Shown piece by piece: positions 17,582 through 26,127 of a DNA stretch of 36,717 bases. This DNA comes from an uncultured Opitutia bacterium. GTDB lineage: Bacteria; Verrucomicrobiota; Verrucomicrobiia; Opitutales; Opitutaceae. The notes under the pieces were generated by a model. That model did no database searches and was not told where the DNA came from. It saw only the letters and a program-made list of their open reading frames with translations. The translations under genes and the position numbers were made by a program. The stretch spans positions 1-36,717 of the forward strand of contig CAITWF010000010.1 in NCBI GenBank assembly GCA_903896015.1, given 5' to 3'. Position 1 is the first letter of the stretch; every line of letters begins with the position of its first letter.

Positions 17582-18679
17582 ATGAAATTCTGGCGAATAA
17601 TCCTGATCGCGGCGACGGCGGGCTCGGTGGTGATGTCGGCACAACCGATCGACAAGGACCGCGCGGCGGCGTTTGTGCGGCTCGCGTTGAAGGGCATCGA
17701 TCGCGAATACCCGAACAAACCCGGCGAGACGTTGCGCGATGCGAAGGACATCATGAACCCGAGCGCGATGCACCCGGCCTTTTACGGCAACTTCGACTGG
17801 CACTCCTGCGTGCACGGCCACTGGCTCGTCGTCCGGCTGCTGCGGATCGTGCCGGATTTGCCGAACGCCGCCGAGACGCGCGCGGTGATTGGGCGGCATC
17901 TCACCGCTGCGAACCTCGCGATCGAAGCGGCTTACTTCGAGCCGAAGGACAACAAGAGTTTCGAGCGGATGTATGGCTGGGCATGGACGCTGCGGCTCGC
18001 CGCCGAGTTGAAAGCGTGGGATGACCCCGATGGCCGTGCGTGGGCCGCAAACATCGCGCCGCTCGAAAGGAAGATCGTCGCGCTCACGAAGGAGTTTTTG
18101 CCGAGGCTGACTTACCCGGTGCGCACCGGCGTGCATCCGGACACGGCGTTCGCACTCGGCCAAATCATCGACTACGCGCGCGCAACGGGCGACGCCGATC
18201 TTGAAAAAATCGCCGCGGCGCGGGCGCGGGAGTATTACCTCGCCGACAAGAATTACCCGACGAGCTACGAGCCGTCGGGCGAGGACTTTTTCTCGCCGGG
18301 CCTGAACGAGGCCGATCTGCTGCGGCGCGTGCTGTCGCGCGACGAGTTCTCGCGCTGGCTGGACGGCTTTCTGCCCGGACTGCGCGCGGGCGATCTCGGC
18401 AATTGGGCCAAAGCCGCCGAGGTGAGTGATCTGACAGATGCGCGGATCGTGCACTTGGTCGGGCTCAACTTGAGCCGGGCGTGGACCCTGCGGGGCGTGG
18501 CCTCAGCGCTTGCGCCGGATGATCCGCGGCGGGCGGCGATCGAGGCGGCGTCAAAGGTTCATGAGGCGGCGGGGCTCCGCCACGTTTTCAGCGGCAACTA
18601 TGAGGGTGAGCATTGGCTGGCGACGTTTGCCGTCTACCTTGTCTCGAATGCCGGTCTTGAAGCGATTGGCGGACGTTGA
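17582..18679 (+). CDS. DUF2891 family secreted protein
   Basis: It encodes 365 residues with an N-terminal signal peptide (MKFWRIILIAATAGSVVMSA, cleavage near residue 20). The mature part carries HPAFYGNFDWHSCVHGHWLV, the defining motif of DUF2891. Further conserved-looking segments are MYGWAWTLRLAAELKAW, SYEPSGEDFFSPGLNEADL and SGNYEGEHWLATFAVYL. The alternating helical pattern suggests an alpha/alpha toroid, as in many glycan-active enzymes, and the many conserved His, Asp and Glu residues would suit a catalytic cleft. No activity has been assigned to the family that I know of. It stands alone after tRNA-Leu. Confidence 0.85.
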   Translation: MKFWRIILIAATAGSVVMSAQPIDKDRAAAFVRLALKGIDREYPNKPGETLRDAKDIMNPSAMHPAFYGNFDWHSCVHGHWLVVRLLRIVPDLPNAAETRAVIGRHLTAANLAIEAAYFEPKDNKSFERMYGWAWTLRLAAELKAWDDPDGRAWAANIAPLERKIVALTKEFLPRLTYPVRTGVHPDTAFALGQIIDYARATGDADLEKIAAARAREYYLADKNYPTSYEPSGEDFFSPGLNEADLLRRVLSRDEFSRWLDGFLPGLRAGDLGNWAKAAEVSDLTDARIVHLVGLNLSRAWTLRGVASALAPDDPRRAAIEAASKVHEAAGLRHVFSGNYEGEHWLATFAVYLVSNAGLEAIGGR

Positions 18680-18787
18680 AATGGCCCCGGGGGGGTTGCT
18701 GTAGGGGAACTCCCTGCGTCAGAATCGGCGTTGTGCTGACTTGGGTGGGCTGCGCCGTTCTGCGAAGCTGAGGCGTCCCACTTCCCT

Positions 18788-19030
18788 ATGCCCCTCCTTG
18801 CCGAATCCGCGAAAACTCATCTCCACGACGAATTGCAGCTGAAATTTGCCGTCGCGGTGCGAGCCCAACGCCATTCGCTTGGCCTAAGCCTGACCGATGT
18901 CTCGGAGCGCGCGGAGATGAAGAAGGCCTACCTCTCGTGGATTGAAAACGGGAATGCGAACGTGACGCTCAAGACCGTGGCCCGGCTGGCCGAGGCGTTG
19001 GAAATTTCTCCCGCGAGTCTCATCAAATGA
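18788..19030 (+). CDS. small XRE-type helix-turn-helix regulator
   Basis: It encodes 80 residues that are nearly all one Cro/C1-type helix-turn-helix domain: AVAVRAQRHSLGLSLTDVSE, then RAEMKKAYLSWIENGNANVT and LKTVARLAEALEISPASLIK. There is no sensor or oligomerisation domain, so it would bind DNA as a small repressor or as part of a two-gene unit. No toxin or partner gene is adjacent: it follows DUF2891 by 108 bp and converges on an aldo/keto reductase. Its target cannot be predicted. Confidence 0.85.
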   Translation: MPLLAESAKTHLHDELQLKFAVAVRAQRHSLGLSLTDVSERAEMKKAYLSWIENGNANVTLKTVARLAEALEISPASLIK

Positions 19031-19038
19031 GGCGCCAA

Positions 19039-19070
19039 GTGACGGGATGGCCGTCGTGGCCGTCCGTCAC
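19039..19070. terminator. hairpin between convergent genes
   Basis: GTGACGG (19039-19045) pairs with CCGTCAC (19064-19070), and an inner GGCC/GGCC pair can extend the stem. It lies in the 36-bp gap between the convergent XRE and aldo/keto reductase genes and reaches the reductase stop. There is no T-run, so a terminator role is inferred from position. Confidence 0.4.
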
Positions 19071-20059
19071 GTCATGATTGTTTCGATCGCGGCGATTTCG
19101 GTTCGGTTCAGGGCGGGAGCCCGCAGCGTCGCTACGTTTTCCTCTAGCTGAGAAACCTTGCTTGCACCGATGAGCGCGCTCGTGATCGCTGGTTCGCGCA
19201 ACACCCACGCGAGTGACAATTGAGCGAGCGACTGGCCGCGCGCCTTGGCGATCGCGTCGAGTTGACGGAGCTTGGCGAGTTTTTCCTCGGTGATGTGTTC
19301 GGGTTTGAGGAAGCGCGGATCGCGCGCGGCGCGGGCGTCAGCGGGAATGCCGCCAAGGTAACGGTTGGTGAGCAAGCCTTGCGCCAGCGGGCAGAACGCG
19401 ATGCCGCCGATGCCCTCTTCGACCAGCACGCGGGTGAGGCCGCGTTCGATCCAGCGTTCGAACATGTGGTATTTCGGCTGGTGGATGAGACAGGGTGTGC
19501 CGAGATCGCGGAGGAGCTTCGCGGCGCGTGCGGTGGTAGGTGCGTCGTAGTTCGAGAGTCCCACGTAAAGCGCCTTGCCGGAGCGGACGGCGTGGGCGAG
19601 CGCGCCCATGGTCTCTTCGAGCGGCGTCATTGGATCAGGGCGGTGCGAGTAGAAGATGTCGACGTAGTCGAGCTGCATGCGGCGCAGCGACTGATCGAGC
19701 GAGGAGAGGAGATATTTGCGGGAGCCCCAGTCGCCATAAGGCCCGTCCCACATCGTGTAGCCGGCCTTCGTCGAAATGATCAATTCGTCGCGATAGGCGG
19801 CAAGCTCGGAGCGGAGCACGGAGCCGAAATTTGTTTCGGCGGAGCCGGGCGGCGGTCCGTAGTTGTTCGCGAGATCGAAGTGGGTGATGCCGAGATCGAA
19901 GGCTCGGAGGATGAGCGCGCGGCGATTCTCGGCGGGATCGATGTCGCCGAAATTATGCCAGAGACCGAGGGAGAGGGCCGGGAGTTGGAGGCCACTGCGG
20001 CCGCAACGGCGGTAGAGGGCGGAGTTGTCGTAGCGGGTGGAGTCGGGGGTGTGAGGCAT
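19067..20059 (-). CDS. aldo/keto reductase, YghZ/GprA-like
   Basis: It encodes 330 residues of an NADPH-dependent (beta/alpha)8-barrel reductase. Characteristic segments are RCGRSGLQLPALSLGLWHNF at the start, GITHFDLANNYGPPPGSAET (catalytic Asp and Tyr), IISTKAGYTMWDGPYGDWGS (catalytic Lys), YVDIFYSHRPDPMTPLEETM (catalytic His) and IGASKVSQLEEN for cofactor binding. The DGPYGDWGSRKYL stretch is typical of the L-glyceraldehyde-3-phosphate reductase group, which reduces methylglyoxal-like aldehydes. That substrate is an inference from family resemblance. It is a single gene; a short spacer and a terminator for the opposite neighbour follow its start. Confidence 0.9.
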   Translation of the reverse strand: MPHTPDSTRYDNSALYRRCGRSGLQLPALSLGLWHNFGDIDPAENRRALILRAFDLGITHFDLANNYGPPPGSAETNFGSVLRSELAAYRDELIISTKAGYTMWDGPYGDWGSRKYLLSSLDQSLRRMQLDYVDIFYSHRPDPMTPLEETMGALAHAVRSGKALYVGLSNYDAPTTARAAKLLRDLGTPCLIHQPKYHMFERWIERGLTRVLVEEGIGGIAFCPLAQGLLTNRYLGGIPADARAARDPRFLKPEHITEEKLAKLRQLDAIAKARGQSLAQLSLAWVLREPAITSALIGASKVSQLEENVATLRAPALNRTEIAAIETIMT

Positions 20060-20110
20060 GGGAGTGCGACGGCCGTAAGACTGACGCGCGCCGGCCGAGG
20101 GGGCGCAAAC

Positions 20111-20138
20111 AAAAAGCCCGCCGTTTGCACGGCGGGCT
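20111..20138 (-). terminator. intrinsic terminator for the hibernation factor gene
   Basis: A perfect 10-bp stem AGCCCGCCGT/ACGGCGGGCT with a 4-base loop lies at 20115-20138. On the minus strand it is followed by a T-run (the A-run at 20108-20115 on plus). It sits 28 bp after the hpf stop. Confidence 0.85.
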
Positions 20139-20166
20139 GATAGAAAAATTTTGGCGGCGGGAAAGC

Positions 20167-20529
20167 TTAACTGGCCTTGGGCAGCGCGTCAGTGAGCTCG
20201 ATCGGGTGAGGGTGGTTTCGTTTCACACGATGGAGTTGGTGGCGGCGCTGGAGCATGCGGTCGAGTTTATCAACGAGCAGGGAGACGGCTTTGTGACACT
20301 CGTCGGCTTGGACGATGGCGTTCATTTCGGGGCCCTGGATGACCACGTGTCCTTTCGCCTTGAAGCGCGAAGACACGGCCTCTTTCGAGTCACACTCAAG
20401 TTCGACGCGAATGCGCACGATGCGCTCCTCGTGTCGGAACAATCGCTCGGCTTTCTCGCGGACGAACGTCTTGAGGGACGGTGTCAGTTCGAGGTGAATG
20501 CCAGAGACGATGAGTTCGTGGTTGTTCAT
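20167..20529 (-). CDS. hpf: ribosome hibernation-promoting factor (HPF/RaiA family)
   Basis: It encodes 120 residues starting MNNHELIVSGIHLELTPSLK, with REKAERLFRHEERIVRIRVE and VVIQGPEMNAIVQADECHKA. This is the beta-alpha-beta-beta-beta-alpha pattern of the HPF/YfiA family. These proteins bind the 30S decoding centre and store inactive ribosomes in stationary phase or stress. The length is that of the short form, without the C-terminal dimerisation domain of long HPF. The ATG at 20529 was chosen; the frame stays open to 20781, but that part is antisense to the SDR gene. The gene is divergent from the SDR gene with 75 bp between starts, and it has its own strong terminator. Confidence 0.9.
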   Translation of the reverse strand: MNNHELIVSGIHLELTPSLKTFVREKAERLFRHEERIVRIRVELECDSKEAVSSRFKAKGHVVIQGPEMNAIVQADECHKAVSLLVDKLDRMLQRRHQLHRVKRNHPHPIELTDALPKAS

Positions 20530-20604
20530 GTTACTGCTTATGGTTTGGTTTGAAACGGGCACGGCCGGTCGGTCGCGCCCGAGGAAATTCCGAAGCTCAT
20601 CGTC

Positions 20605-21420
20605 GTGCCCTCGCCAAGCGAAGCGCTCCAACCATTCACCTCCGTTATTATTACGGGGGGATCTTCCGGTATTGGAAAATCGTTCATTGAGCTGATGGGG
20701 AAACTGAAACCCGATCTGGTCTTTTGCAACCTCTCTCGCCGCGATCCTGACATAAAAATTTCGCCGGAAAGATTGAACCATTTCGCATGCGATTTGTCTC
20801 GGCCGGCGGAGGTCGAGCGAGCCGCCCGTAGCGTGGGGGATTTCCTCCAGCGTGCGAGTCCGGCGGGACAGATATTGCTCATCAACAACAGTGGCTTCGG
20901 CACGATGGGGGCATTTCCTGAGCCCGAACTTTCGCGGCAGCTCGAAATGATTGATCTAAACGTGCGGGCCGTCGTGCAGCTAACAGGCCTCATGTTGCCC
21001 CTGTTGCGTGCGCGCGGCGGGGCAATCATGAACATCGCTTCGACGGCAGCGTTTCAGCCCACCCCGACCATGGCGACTTACGGGGCGACAAAGGCGTTCG
21101 TGCTGCATTGGAGCCACGCGTTGAACTATGAGCTGCGGGGCAGCGGCGTTCGCGCGATCGCCGTGTGCCCGGGAACGACGCGCACGGAATTTTTCAAGAC
21201 GGCCGGGTTGAAGGCGGGCAACCGCGCTGATACGTTTGCGATGACGACGGACGACGTCGTGCTCGCCTCTTTGCGCGCGCTGGGGGCGGGATGCAGTCAG
21301 GTCGTGACAGGATGGAAGAACAAATTGTCCGCATTTGCGTCCTCGCCGGTGCCGAAGTCGCTGGCCACGCGCGTGGCGGGAGCGGTGCTCGCCACCTACC
21401 GCAAGCTTCAATCCTCGTGA
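20605..21420 (+). CDS. short-chain dehydrogenase/reductase
   Basis: It encodes 271 residues beginning at GTG. The Rossmann nucleotide motif IITGGSSGIGKS lies at about residues 14-25, INNSG marks the fourth strand, and the catalytic set is Ser in IASTAAF plus YGATK (Tyr and Lys). The C-terminal VCPGTTRTEFF is typical of the classical SDR group, close to the acyl-CoA/short-chain oxidoreductases annotated DltE/YqjQ. The substrate cannot be assigned. The stop overlaps the start of the pseudouridine synthase (GTGA), so the two are co-transcribed. This pairing seems incidental rather than functional. Confidence 0.88.
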   Translation: MPSPSEALQPFTSVIITGGSSGIGKSFIELMGKLKPDLVFCNLSRRDPDIKISPERLNHFACDLSRPAEVERAARSVGDFLQRASPAGQILLINNSGFGTMGAFPEPELSRQLEMIDLNVRAVVQLTGLMLPLLRARGGAIMNIASTAAFQPTPTMATYGATKAFVLHWSHALNYELRGSGVRAIAVCPGTTRTEFFKTAGLKAGNRADTFAMTTDDVVLASLRALGAGCSQVVTGWKNKLSAFASSPVPKSLATRVAGAVLATYRKLQSS

Positions 21421-22253
21421 GCGCAGAAGAATCTGCGGCCGCGCCGCTATCGGCGCCGGCGGATTATTTTGAGCTCGGCGGCCGCGCCTGCCCGTGGCCG
21501 CGCCGCACGAAGCAAGGTCCGGTGCGCATGATCACGCCGGCGGAGATGGCCGCTTGGGTCGTGCACGACGACGAGCGGTTGTTCGTGGTGAACAAACCCG
21601 GCGACGTGGTCTGCCATCCGTCGAAGGCCGGACCGTGGTCGAGCCTGTCCGGCGCGGTGCGGGAGTTTGCGAAGCTCGCGTCCGCCCACCTCATCTTTCG
21701 CCTCGACCGCGAGACGAGTGGCCTCGTGGTGTTCGCGAAGGAGGCGAAGATGGCGAGTCGGTTGCAACGCGCCGTTCAGCAGCGCCGAGTGTCGAAAGCT
21801 TATCTCGCCGTGATGACCGGAGAACTGCGCGACCCCGTGACGGTGGACCAGCCGCTCGGCGACGACGTGGGCAGTCCGGTATTTGTGAAGTCTGCCGTGT
21901 GCGAAGGCGGGCAAAAGGCGGTGTCGCACTTTACGCCGCTCGCGAGCAGCAGTGGTTTCACGCTCGCGCGGGTTGTGACCGAGACGGGCCGCAAGCACCA
22001 AATCCGCGCGCATGCGCAGTGGCTTGGACACTCGCTCGTCGGCGACAAAATCTACGGCCCCGATGCGCGGCTCTACCTCGACTTCATCGACCACGGCTGG
22101 ACTCCCGCGCTCGCGGCAAAATTGCTCCTGCCGCACCAGGCGCTCCACTGTGCCGAAATCGATTTGCGGCCGGCGGGGCTGCCGGATGTGTTTCGCGCAG
22201 AGCTGCCGGCGGATATGCGGGAGTTTTGCACCTCCCACGGTTTGAATTGCTGA
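21417..22253 (+). CDS. RluA-family RNA pseudouridine synthase
   Basis: It encodes 278 residues from a GTG overlapping the SDR stop; ATG at 21528 (MITPAEM) is the main alternative. The RluA-type catalytic loop is FRLDRETSGLVVFAK, with the nucleophilic Asp in RLDRETSG; the usual HRLD His is Phe. Other family segments are VVNKPGDVVCHPS, VSKAYLAVM, ETGRKHQIRAHAQWLGHSLV and LLPHQALHC. There is no N-terminal S4 domain. It isomerises uridine to pseudouridine in rRNA or tRNA; the target base cannot be told. The N-terminal stretch with FELGGRACPWPRRTKQG resembles the RluA-like proteins of planctomycetes and verrucomicrobia more than E. coli RluA, by impression only. Confidence 0.85.
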   Translation: MSAEESAAAPLSAPADYFELGGRACPWPRRTKQGPVRMITPAEMAAWVVHDDERLFVVNKPGDVVCHPSKAGPWSSLSGAVREFAKLASAHLIFRLDRETSGLVVFAKEAKMASRLQRAVQQRRVSKAYLAVMTGELRDPVTVDQPLGDDVGSPVFVKSAVCEGGQKAVSHFTPLASSSGFTLARVVTETGRKHQIRAHAQWLGHSLVGDKIYGPDARLYLDFIDHGWTPALAAKLLLPHQALHCAEIDLRPAGLPDVFRAELPADMREFCTSHGLNC

Positions 22254-22330
22254 CACATTTGCGGAGGAGTTGACGCCTGTGGAGCGAGTCGCGACAACGT
22301 TGGCGCGTCCACTGCTGTTTACCCCGACTC

Positions 22331-23614
22331 ATGCAACTCGCCGCCACGTTTGTCATCATTGCGCTTACGATGTGGCTGCTGATCCGCGAGTGGGACGTGC
22401 GGCTCGTTCTGTTCGGTGCCGGACTTGCGCTGACGTTGCTCAAACTGAAACCCCTCGTGGCATTTGACGTTTTCCTGAGCGAGATGGGCAACGGCAAAAC
22501 CATCGGCCCGATCTGCACGGCGATGGGCTACGCTTACGTGCTGCGTGCGACAGGCTGCGATCGTGCGATGGTGCGGCTGCTGCTGGCGCCGGTGAAACGC
22601 GTGCGCTGGCTGCTAATTCCCGGCGGTTGCGCGGTAGGTTTCATCACCAATATAGCGATCACGAGCCAGACGGCGGTCGCAGCAGCGGTCGGCCCGATCC
22701 TCGTGCCGCTCATGCTCGCGGCCGGCTATTCGCCGGTCGTGGCGGCAGCGACTTTGCTCCTCGGCTGCTCTGGCGGCGGCAGCCTCTACAATCCCGGCGA
22801 CGCCGATCTCGTGGCTATCCACGAGGCGAGCAAGGCACCGATGAAACTGGCGCTCGACGCGATGTTCGTCCCACTCCTCGCGGGCTTTGTCACGGCCGTG
22901 ATCGTTTTCATGCTGATCGAAAATCGCGGCGGTCGCGCGGCGGTGCCGACGGAAGATAGCGAGGCCAACGAGATCGCGCAGCCATGGTGGAAGGCTTTGC
23001 TCCCGCCGCTGCCGGTCATCGCGATTTTTCTGATGATGCCGGGGGTGTTTTTTCCGGCGCTCCCAGCTCCGTTTGAAAAGGGACTGCCGGTCGCGCACGC
23101 AATGATCGCGGCGACGATTGTAGTGCTGGTGCTCTGTCGCGGTGATGTATCAGCGTTGGCCAAAAAATTCTGCGAAGGCCTTGGCTACGCCTATGCGAAC
23201 ATCATCACACTGATCGTGACGGCGAGCTGTTTCATCGCTGGACTGACCGAGGTTGGCCTGACGGAGCGTTTCGTGAAACTCGTCGCCGGCGTGGGGTGGA
23301 CTGCCAAGCTCGCCGCTGGCGCGATCACCGGCTTTCTCGCGATCATCGCCGGCACGGGTATCGGACCGAGCGTGGCGTTTTCCAAGGCGGTGCTGCCCGC
23401 GCTGCGCGACACCAATCTCGCCGGTGCGCTCGATCTCGGCGCGCTCGCGGCGATCGCGGCGACGTTCGGTCGCACGATGTCACCGGTCGCCGCCGTGGTG
23501 ATTTTCTGTGCGACCTTCGGTAACGCGAAGACGATCGCGCTCATCAAGCACACGGCGATTCCGCTGCTCGCGGGTTTTGCCGTGATGCTCGCGATCATGA
23601 TTTCGCGAGGGTAG
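22331..23614 (+). CDS. DcuC-family C4-dicarboxylate carrier
   Basis: It encodes 427 residues with about twelve membrane helices. The paired glycine-rich motifs of the family are visible: GGCAVGFITNIAITSQTAVA with GCSGGGSLYNPGDAD in the first half, and GFLAIIAGTGIGPSVAFSKA with ATFGRTMSPVAAVVIFCATF in the second. DcuC carriers exchange or export succinate, fumarate and related acids, mainly in fermentative growth. The second-half GTGIGPSVAFS and GRTMSPVA motifs argue against a general ion carrier. A purely sequence-based view cannot separate dicarboxylate from other organic-acid substrates. The gene is alone, and its stop lies 8 bp from that of the convergent peptidase gene. Confidence 0.85.
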   Translation: MQLAATFVIIALTMWLLIREWDVRLVLFGAGLALTLLKLKPLVAFDVFLSEMGNGKTIGPICTAMGYAYVLRATGCDRAMVRLLLAPVKRVRWLLIPGGCAVGFITNIAITSQTAVAAAVGPILVPLMLAAGYSPVVAAATLLLGCSGGGSLYNPGDADLVAIHEASKAPMKLALDAMFVPLLAGFVTAVIVFMLIENRGGRAAVPTEDSEANEIAQPWWKALLPPLPVIAIFLMMPGVFFPALPAPFEKGLPVAHAMIAATIVVLVLCRGDVSALAKKFCEGLGYAYANIITLIVTASCFIAGLTEVGLTERFVKLVAGVGWTAKLAAGAITGFLAIIAGTGIGPSVAFSKAVLPALRDTNLAGALDLGALAAIAATFGRTMSPVAAVVIFCATFGNAKTIALIKHTAIPLLAGFAVMLAIMISRG

Positions 23615-23622
23615 GGCGCCGA

Positions 23623-24387
23623 TCAACGCGTCGCGAGTCGCAGTGCGGTCTCCACCGCGGCGCGCATGGCAGCGATGCGCTGCGAGAGGGGAAGGGCTGA
23701 AGGCGTTTCCAGTGTATAGCTGAGCGTCGTGTGGTATGCGCGAAGGTAAATCGCTTCGGGCCAGTTTTCGCGCATCAGCGGATCGCTCACGGGGCGGATG
23801 ATGCCCCGCTGGTCGACCGGGCGCCCATCGATCTCCGTCGCTTCATCGATCGGGCAAAGCGGGGTGACGGCGGCGATCATCGCCTCGGCGAGCGTCGGGC
23901 GGGTGAGCGGATTGAGTTCGTAGAGGTAAAAGCCCTTTGATTCCCAGTCCTCGTGGAGGCAAAACGTGAGATCGAAGTTGGGCTGGCGCCTCAGCCAGGC
24001 AGCGTGTGCGGCGATTTCGACCGAGCGCTGATCCTTGTAGTCGCGGTTGAGATCGAGCCCGTCCGCGTTTTCGCGAGCGCCGCGCGCGAAGCCGGCGGGG
24101 TTTAGCAACGGGCAGAGAAACCACGTGGCGCGATGGTCGAACACTCCCGCCTCGATCATCTCAAGGAGCGAGAAGGGTGGGGCGGGCTCGTCGCCGTGAA
24201 TACCGGACGAAAGATAAATGCGCAGACGCGGACCTGGCACGCGCTTCGTCAGTGTGACCAGCGGGCAGCCTGCGACCTCGCCAAAGGACTCGACGCGGAA
24301 TCCCGCGGCGAGCCCGGATGATCGAAACCGCGCGGCGAGTTCAGCCGGGTTGACGGAGACAGGATTAACAGGATTTACAGGATTCAC
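23623..24387 (-). CDS. M14-type zinc carboxypeptidase/deacylase-like protein
   Basis: It encodes 254 residues. Zinc-binding GIHGDEP (His and Glu of HxxE) lies near 62-68. The substrate-binding ENADGLDLNRDY (Arg) is present, the third zinc ligand is in FCLHEDWES, and a probable catalytic Glu lies in SYTLETPS near the C-terminus. This is the M14 carboxypeptidase/aspartoacylase fold in a short cytoplasmic form with no signal peptide. It probably removes a terminal residue or acyl group from small peptides or amino acids. The listed GTG start is doubtful: the first residues NPVNPVNPV are encoded by the intergenic 9-bp repeat. The true start may be downstream, but no good ATG is present before ELAARFRSSG. 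Confidence 0.82.
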   Translation of the reverse strand: MNPVNPVNPVSVNPAELAARFRSSGLAAGFRVESFGEVAGCPLVTLTKRVPGPRLRIYLSSGIHGDEPAPPFSLLEMIEAGVFDHRATWFLCPLLNPAGFARGARENADGLDLNRDYKDQRSVEIAAHAAWLRRQPNFDLTFCLHEDWESKGFYLYELNPLTRPTLAEAMIAAVTPLCPIDEATEIDGRPVDQRGIIRPVSDPLMRENWPEAIYLRAYHTTLSYTLETPSALPLSQRIAAMRAAVETALRLATR

Positions 24388-24442
24388 GGCGGCGGCTGAA
24401 TTAAGTTGGTTGGAATCCTGTTCATCCTGTTAATCCTGTCTC
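24356..24442. repeat. inverted pair of triple 9-bp CAGGATT units
   Basis: The left arm 24356-24385 consists of three near-copies of a 9-bp unit (AACAGGATT type). The right arm 24413-24442 is its inverted copy; the two 30-bp arms differ at only two positions and are separated by 27 bp. The arrays lie between the divergent peptidase and gltX genes. The left arm overlaps the annotated start of the peptidase, and the right arm ends 8 bp before the gltX ATG. I recall this kind of CAGGATT spacer repeat as common in verrucomicrobial and related genomes; that is memory, not a search. Confidence 0.75.
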
Positions 24443-24450
24443 TCAAAATC

Positions 24451-25845
24451 ATGTCGCAAGTTCGCGTTCGTTTCGCTCCCAGCCCCACCGGCTTCTTCCA
24501 CATCGGCAGCGCCCGCACGGCGTTGTTCAACTGGCTTTACGCGCGCCACACGGGCGGCGTTTTCATCTTGCGAATCGAGGACACCGACAAGGAGCGCAAC
24601 AGCGAGGCGTTTCTCAATCTCATCTACGAATCGCTCAACTGGCTCGGCTTGAATTGGGACGAAGGTCCCAAGGTCGGCCCGAGCGGCGGCGGCGACTTCG
24701 GGCCCTATCGCCAGAGCGAGCGCGGAGCGATCTACCAGGACTACATCGGCAAGCTCCTCGCCAGCGGCCGCGCCTACGAGAAGGACGGCGCGATCTGGTT
24801 CAAGCTGCTCGGCGAGCGCTACAAGATTTTTGACGAGCACCGGAAGAAAGAAGTCGAGAAGGTGAAAATCGCGCCGGTCGTGATCGAGGATCAGATCCGC
24901 GGGCGCGTGGAGCGGCTCGAGGACGAGGACTTTGTGATCGTGCGCTCCGACGGCAACCCGGTGTTTCACCTTGTCAACGTAATCGACGACATTGCGATGG
25001 AGGTGACGCACATCATTCGCGGCGAAGATCATCTTTCGAACACGAGCAAACACGTGCTGCTCTACGAAGGCTTCGGCGTGAAGCCGCCGGCGTTCGCGCA
25101 TATCCCGCTGATTTTGAAATCACCCGAGATGGGTCAGGGCAAGATGAGCAAACGCGACAAGGGCGCGTTGATCGAGGAATACCAGAAGCGTTACTTCCTG
25201 CCCGAGGCGCTCGTGAACTATCTCGCGCTGCTCGGTTGGAATGCGGGCGACGATCGCGAGAAAATGCCGATTGCGGAGATCGTGAAGCTGTTCGATCTGC
25301 CAGGAGTTAACCAATCGAACGCGAAGTTTGATGGGAAAAAGCTCGCGAACATGAACATGACCTACCTGCTGGAGCAGCCAGCGGATCGGTTCGTGGCGCT
25401 CGCGCGAGCGCATTTCGCGGCCGAAAAAAACTCAGCGGTTGCGTCGGCGCCGGAAGATTATTTCCGAGAAGTGATGCTGCTCAGCCAGCCGAAAATCAAA
25501 TCGATCGATGAACTCGGGGTCTATTCGGGCTATTTCTTCTCGGACAATTTTCCGATCGATGCGAAGGTGCGCGAGAAGGTGTTGGCCAAGGGCGATCCGA
25601 AGGCGCGGCTGGCGGAGTTGATCGCTTGGATCGAGGGGGCGAACCTTCCGACAGACGCTATTATTGAGGAGGGAATCAAGACGCTCGCCGCAAAAGGCGG
25701 GCTTGGGTTTGGCGATTATCAGGCGGTCGCGCGTCTGGCGTTGTCCGGCACAAATGTTGGACCCAGCATCACCGGCATGATCCGGGTGCTAGGGCGCGAC
25801 CGCGTGCAGACGCGGCTGAAAAATTTTCTTGCCGGACTGGCGTGA
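24451..25845 (+). CDS. gltX: glutamyl-tRNA synthetase
   Basis: It encodes 464 residues starting [20 protein letters not shown], with the class I HIGH motif as [14 protein letters not shown] and the KMSKR loop in [15 protein letters not shown] follow, with [20 protein letters not shown] between them. It charges tRNA-Glu with glutamate. The ATG at 24451 was chosen over 24406, whose 15 extra residues ([15 protein letters not shown]) come from the repeat array. Length is normal for bacterial GltX (about 470-490). A separate GlnRS at 30768-32564 means glutamine need not be made by tRNA transamidation. The gene is divergent from the peptidase gene. Confidence 0.95.
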   Translation: MSQVRVRFAPSPTGFFHIGSARTALFNWLYARHTGGVFILRIEDTDKERNSEAFLNLIYESLNWLGLNWDEGPKVGPSGGGDFGPYRQSERGAIYQDYIGKLLASGRAYEKDGAIWFKLLGERYKIFDEHRKKEVEKVKIAPVVIEDQIRGRVERLEDEDFVIVRSDGNPVFHLVNVIDDIAMEVTHIIRGEDHLSNTSKHVLLYEGFGVKPPAFAHIPLILKSPEMGQGKMSKRDKGALIEEYQKRYFLPEALVNYLALLGWNAGDDREKMPIAEIVKLFDLPGVNQSNAKFDGKKLANMNMTYLLEQPADRFVALARAHFAAEKNSAVASAPEDYFREVMLLSQPKIKSIDELGVYSGYFFSDNFPIDAKVREKVLAKGDPKARLAELIAWIEGANLPTDAIIEEGIKTLAAKGGLGFGDYQAVARLALSGTNVGPSITGMIRVLGRDRVQTRLKNFLAGLA

Positions 25846-25910
25846 GGCGCGCGCTTTGCGGTCGTCCGCTCGTAACCCTTCCCCGCGACAATCGTCATAC
25901 AGTAATCCCA

Positions 25911-26105
25911 ATGAAAACCCTCCTCCGCCTCATCATCATCTCGCTCGCTCTCGGCACTTCAGTGGCCTTTGCCCAAGTGACTCCCGCGACTCCGACCTCA
26001 AGTGCGCCGCAGCATCACGCGAAGGCTAGAAAATCAGCGAAGAAGGCCAAGCGCAGTGCGAAGCACCAGAAGAGCAAAAAGGCTCACAAGAAGCACGCGA
26101 AGTAA
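25911..26105 (+). CDS. small secreted lysine/histidine-rich protein
   Basis: It encodes 64 residues: a clear signal peptide (MKTLLRLIIISLALGTSVAFA, cut near AFA-Q at residue 21), a short T/P/S linker, then a tail built of A, K, H, R and S (HHAKARKSAKKAKRSAKHQK and SKKAHKKHAK). The mature peptide is about 43 residues and very basic. The ATG at 25911 is preferred to 25842 because it places the signal peptide at the N-terminus. A strong terminator follows, which supports real expression. Similar short secreted proteins are frequently annotated as acid-shock-like or hypothetical. It could bind anionic glycans or DNA or act as a counter-ion, but no function is established. Confidence 0.75.
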   Translation: MKTLLRLIIISLALGTSVAFAQVTPATPTSSAPQHHAKARKSAKKAKRSAKHQKSKKAHKKHAK

Positions 26106-26127
26106 CTGGCTGACTCGTTCCCGTAAG

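Noticed and set aside
17143-17754. Minus-strand frames spanning the tRNA genes, including GVEPLTS- and GVEPTRL-type peptides
   Set aside because: These peptides are the well-known antisense translations of tRNA genes, not proteins.
18788-19030. XRE protein as antitoxin of a toxin-antitoxin pair
   Set aside because: No HipA-, HigB- or other toxin-like small gene lies next to it; both neighbours are ordinary enzymes or DUF2891.
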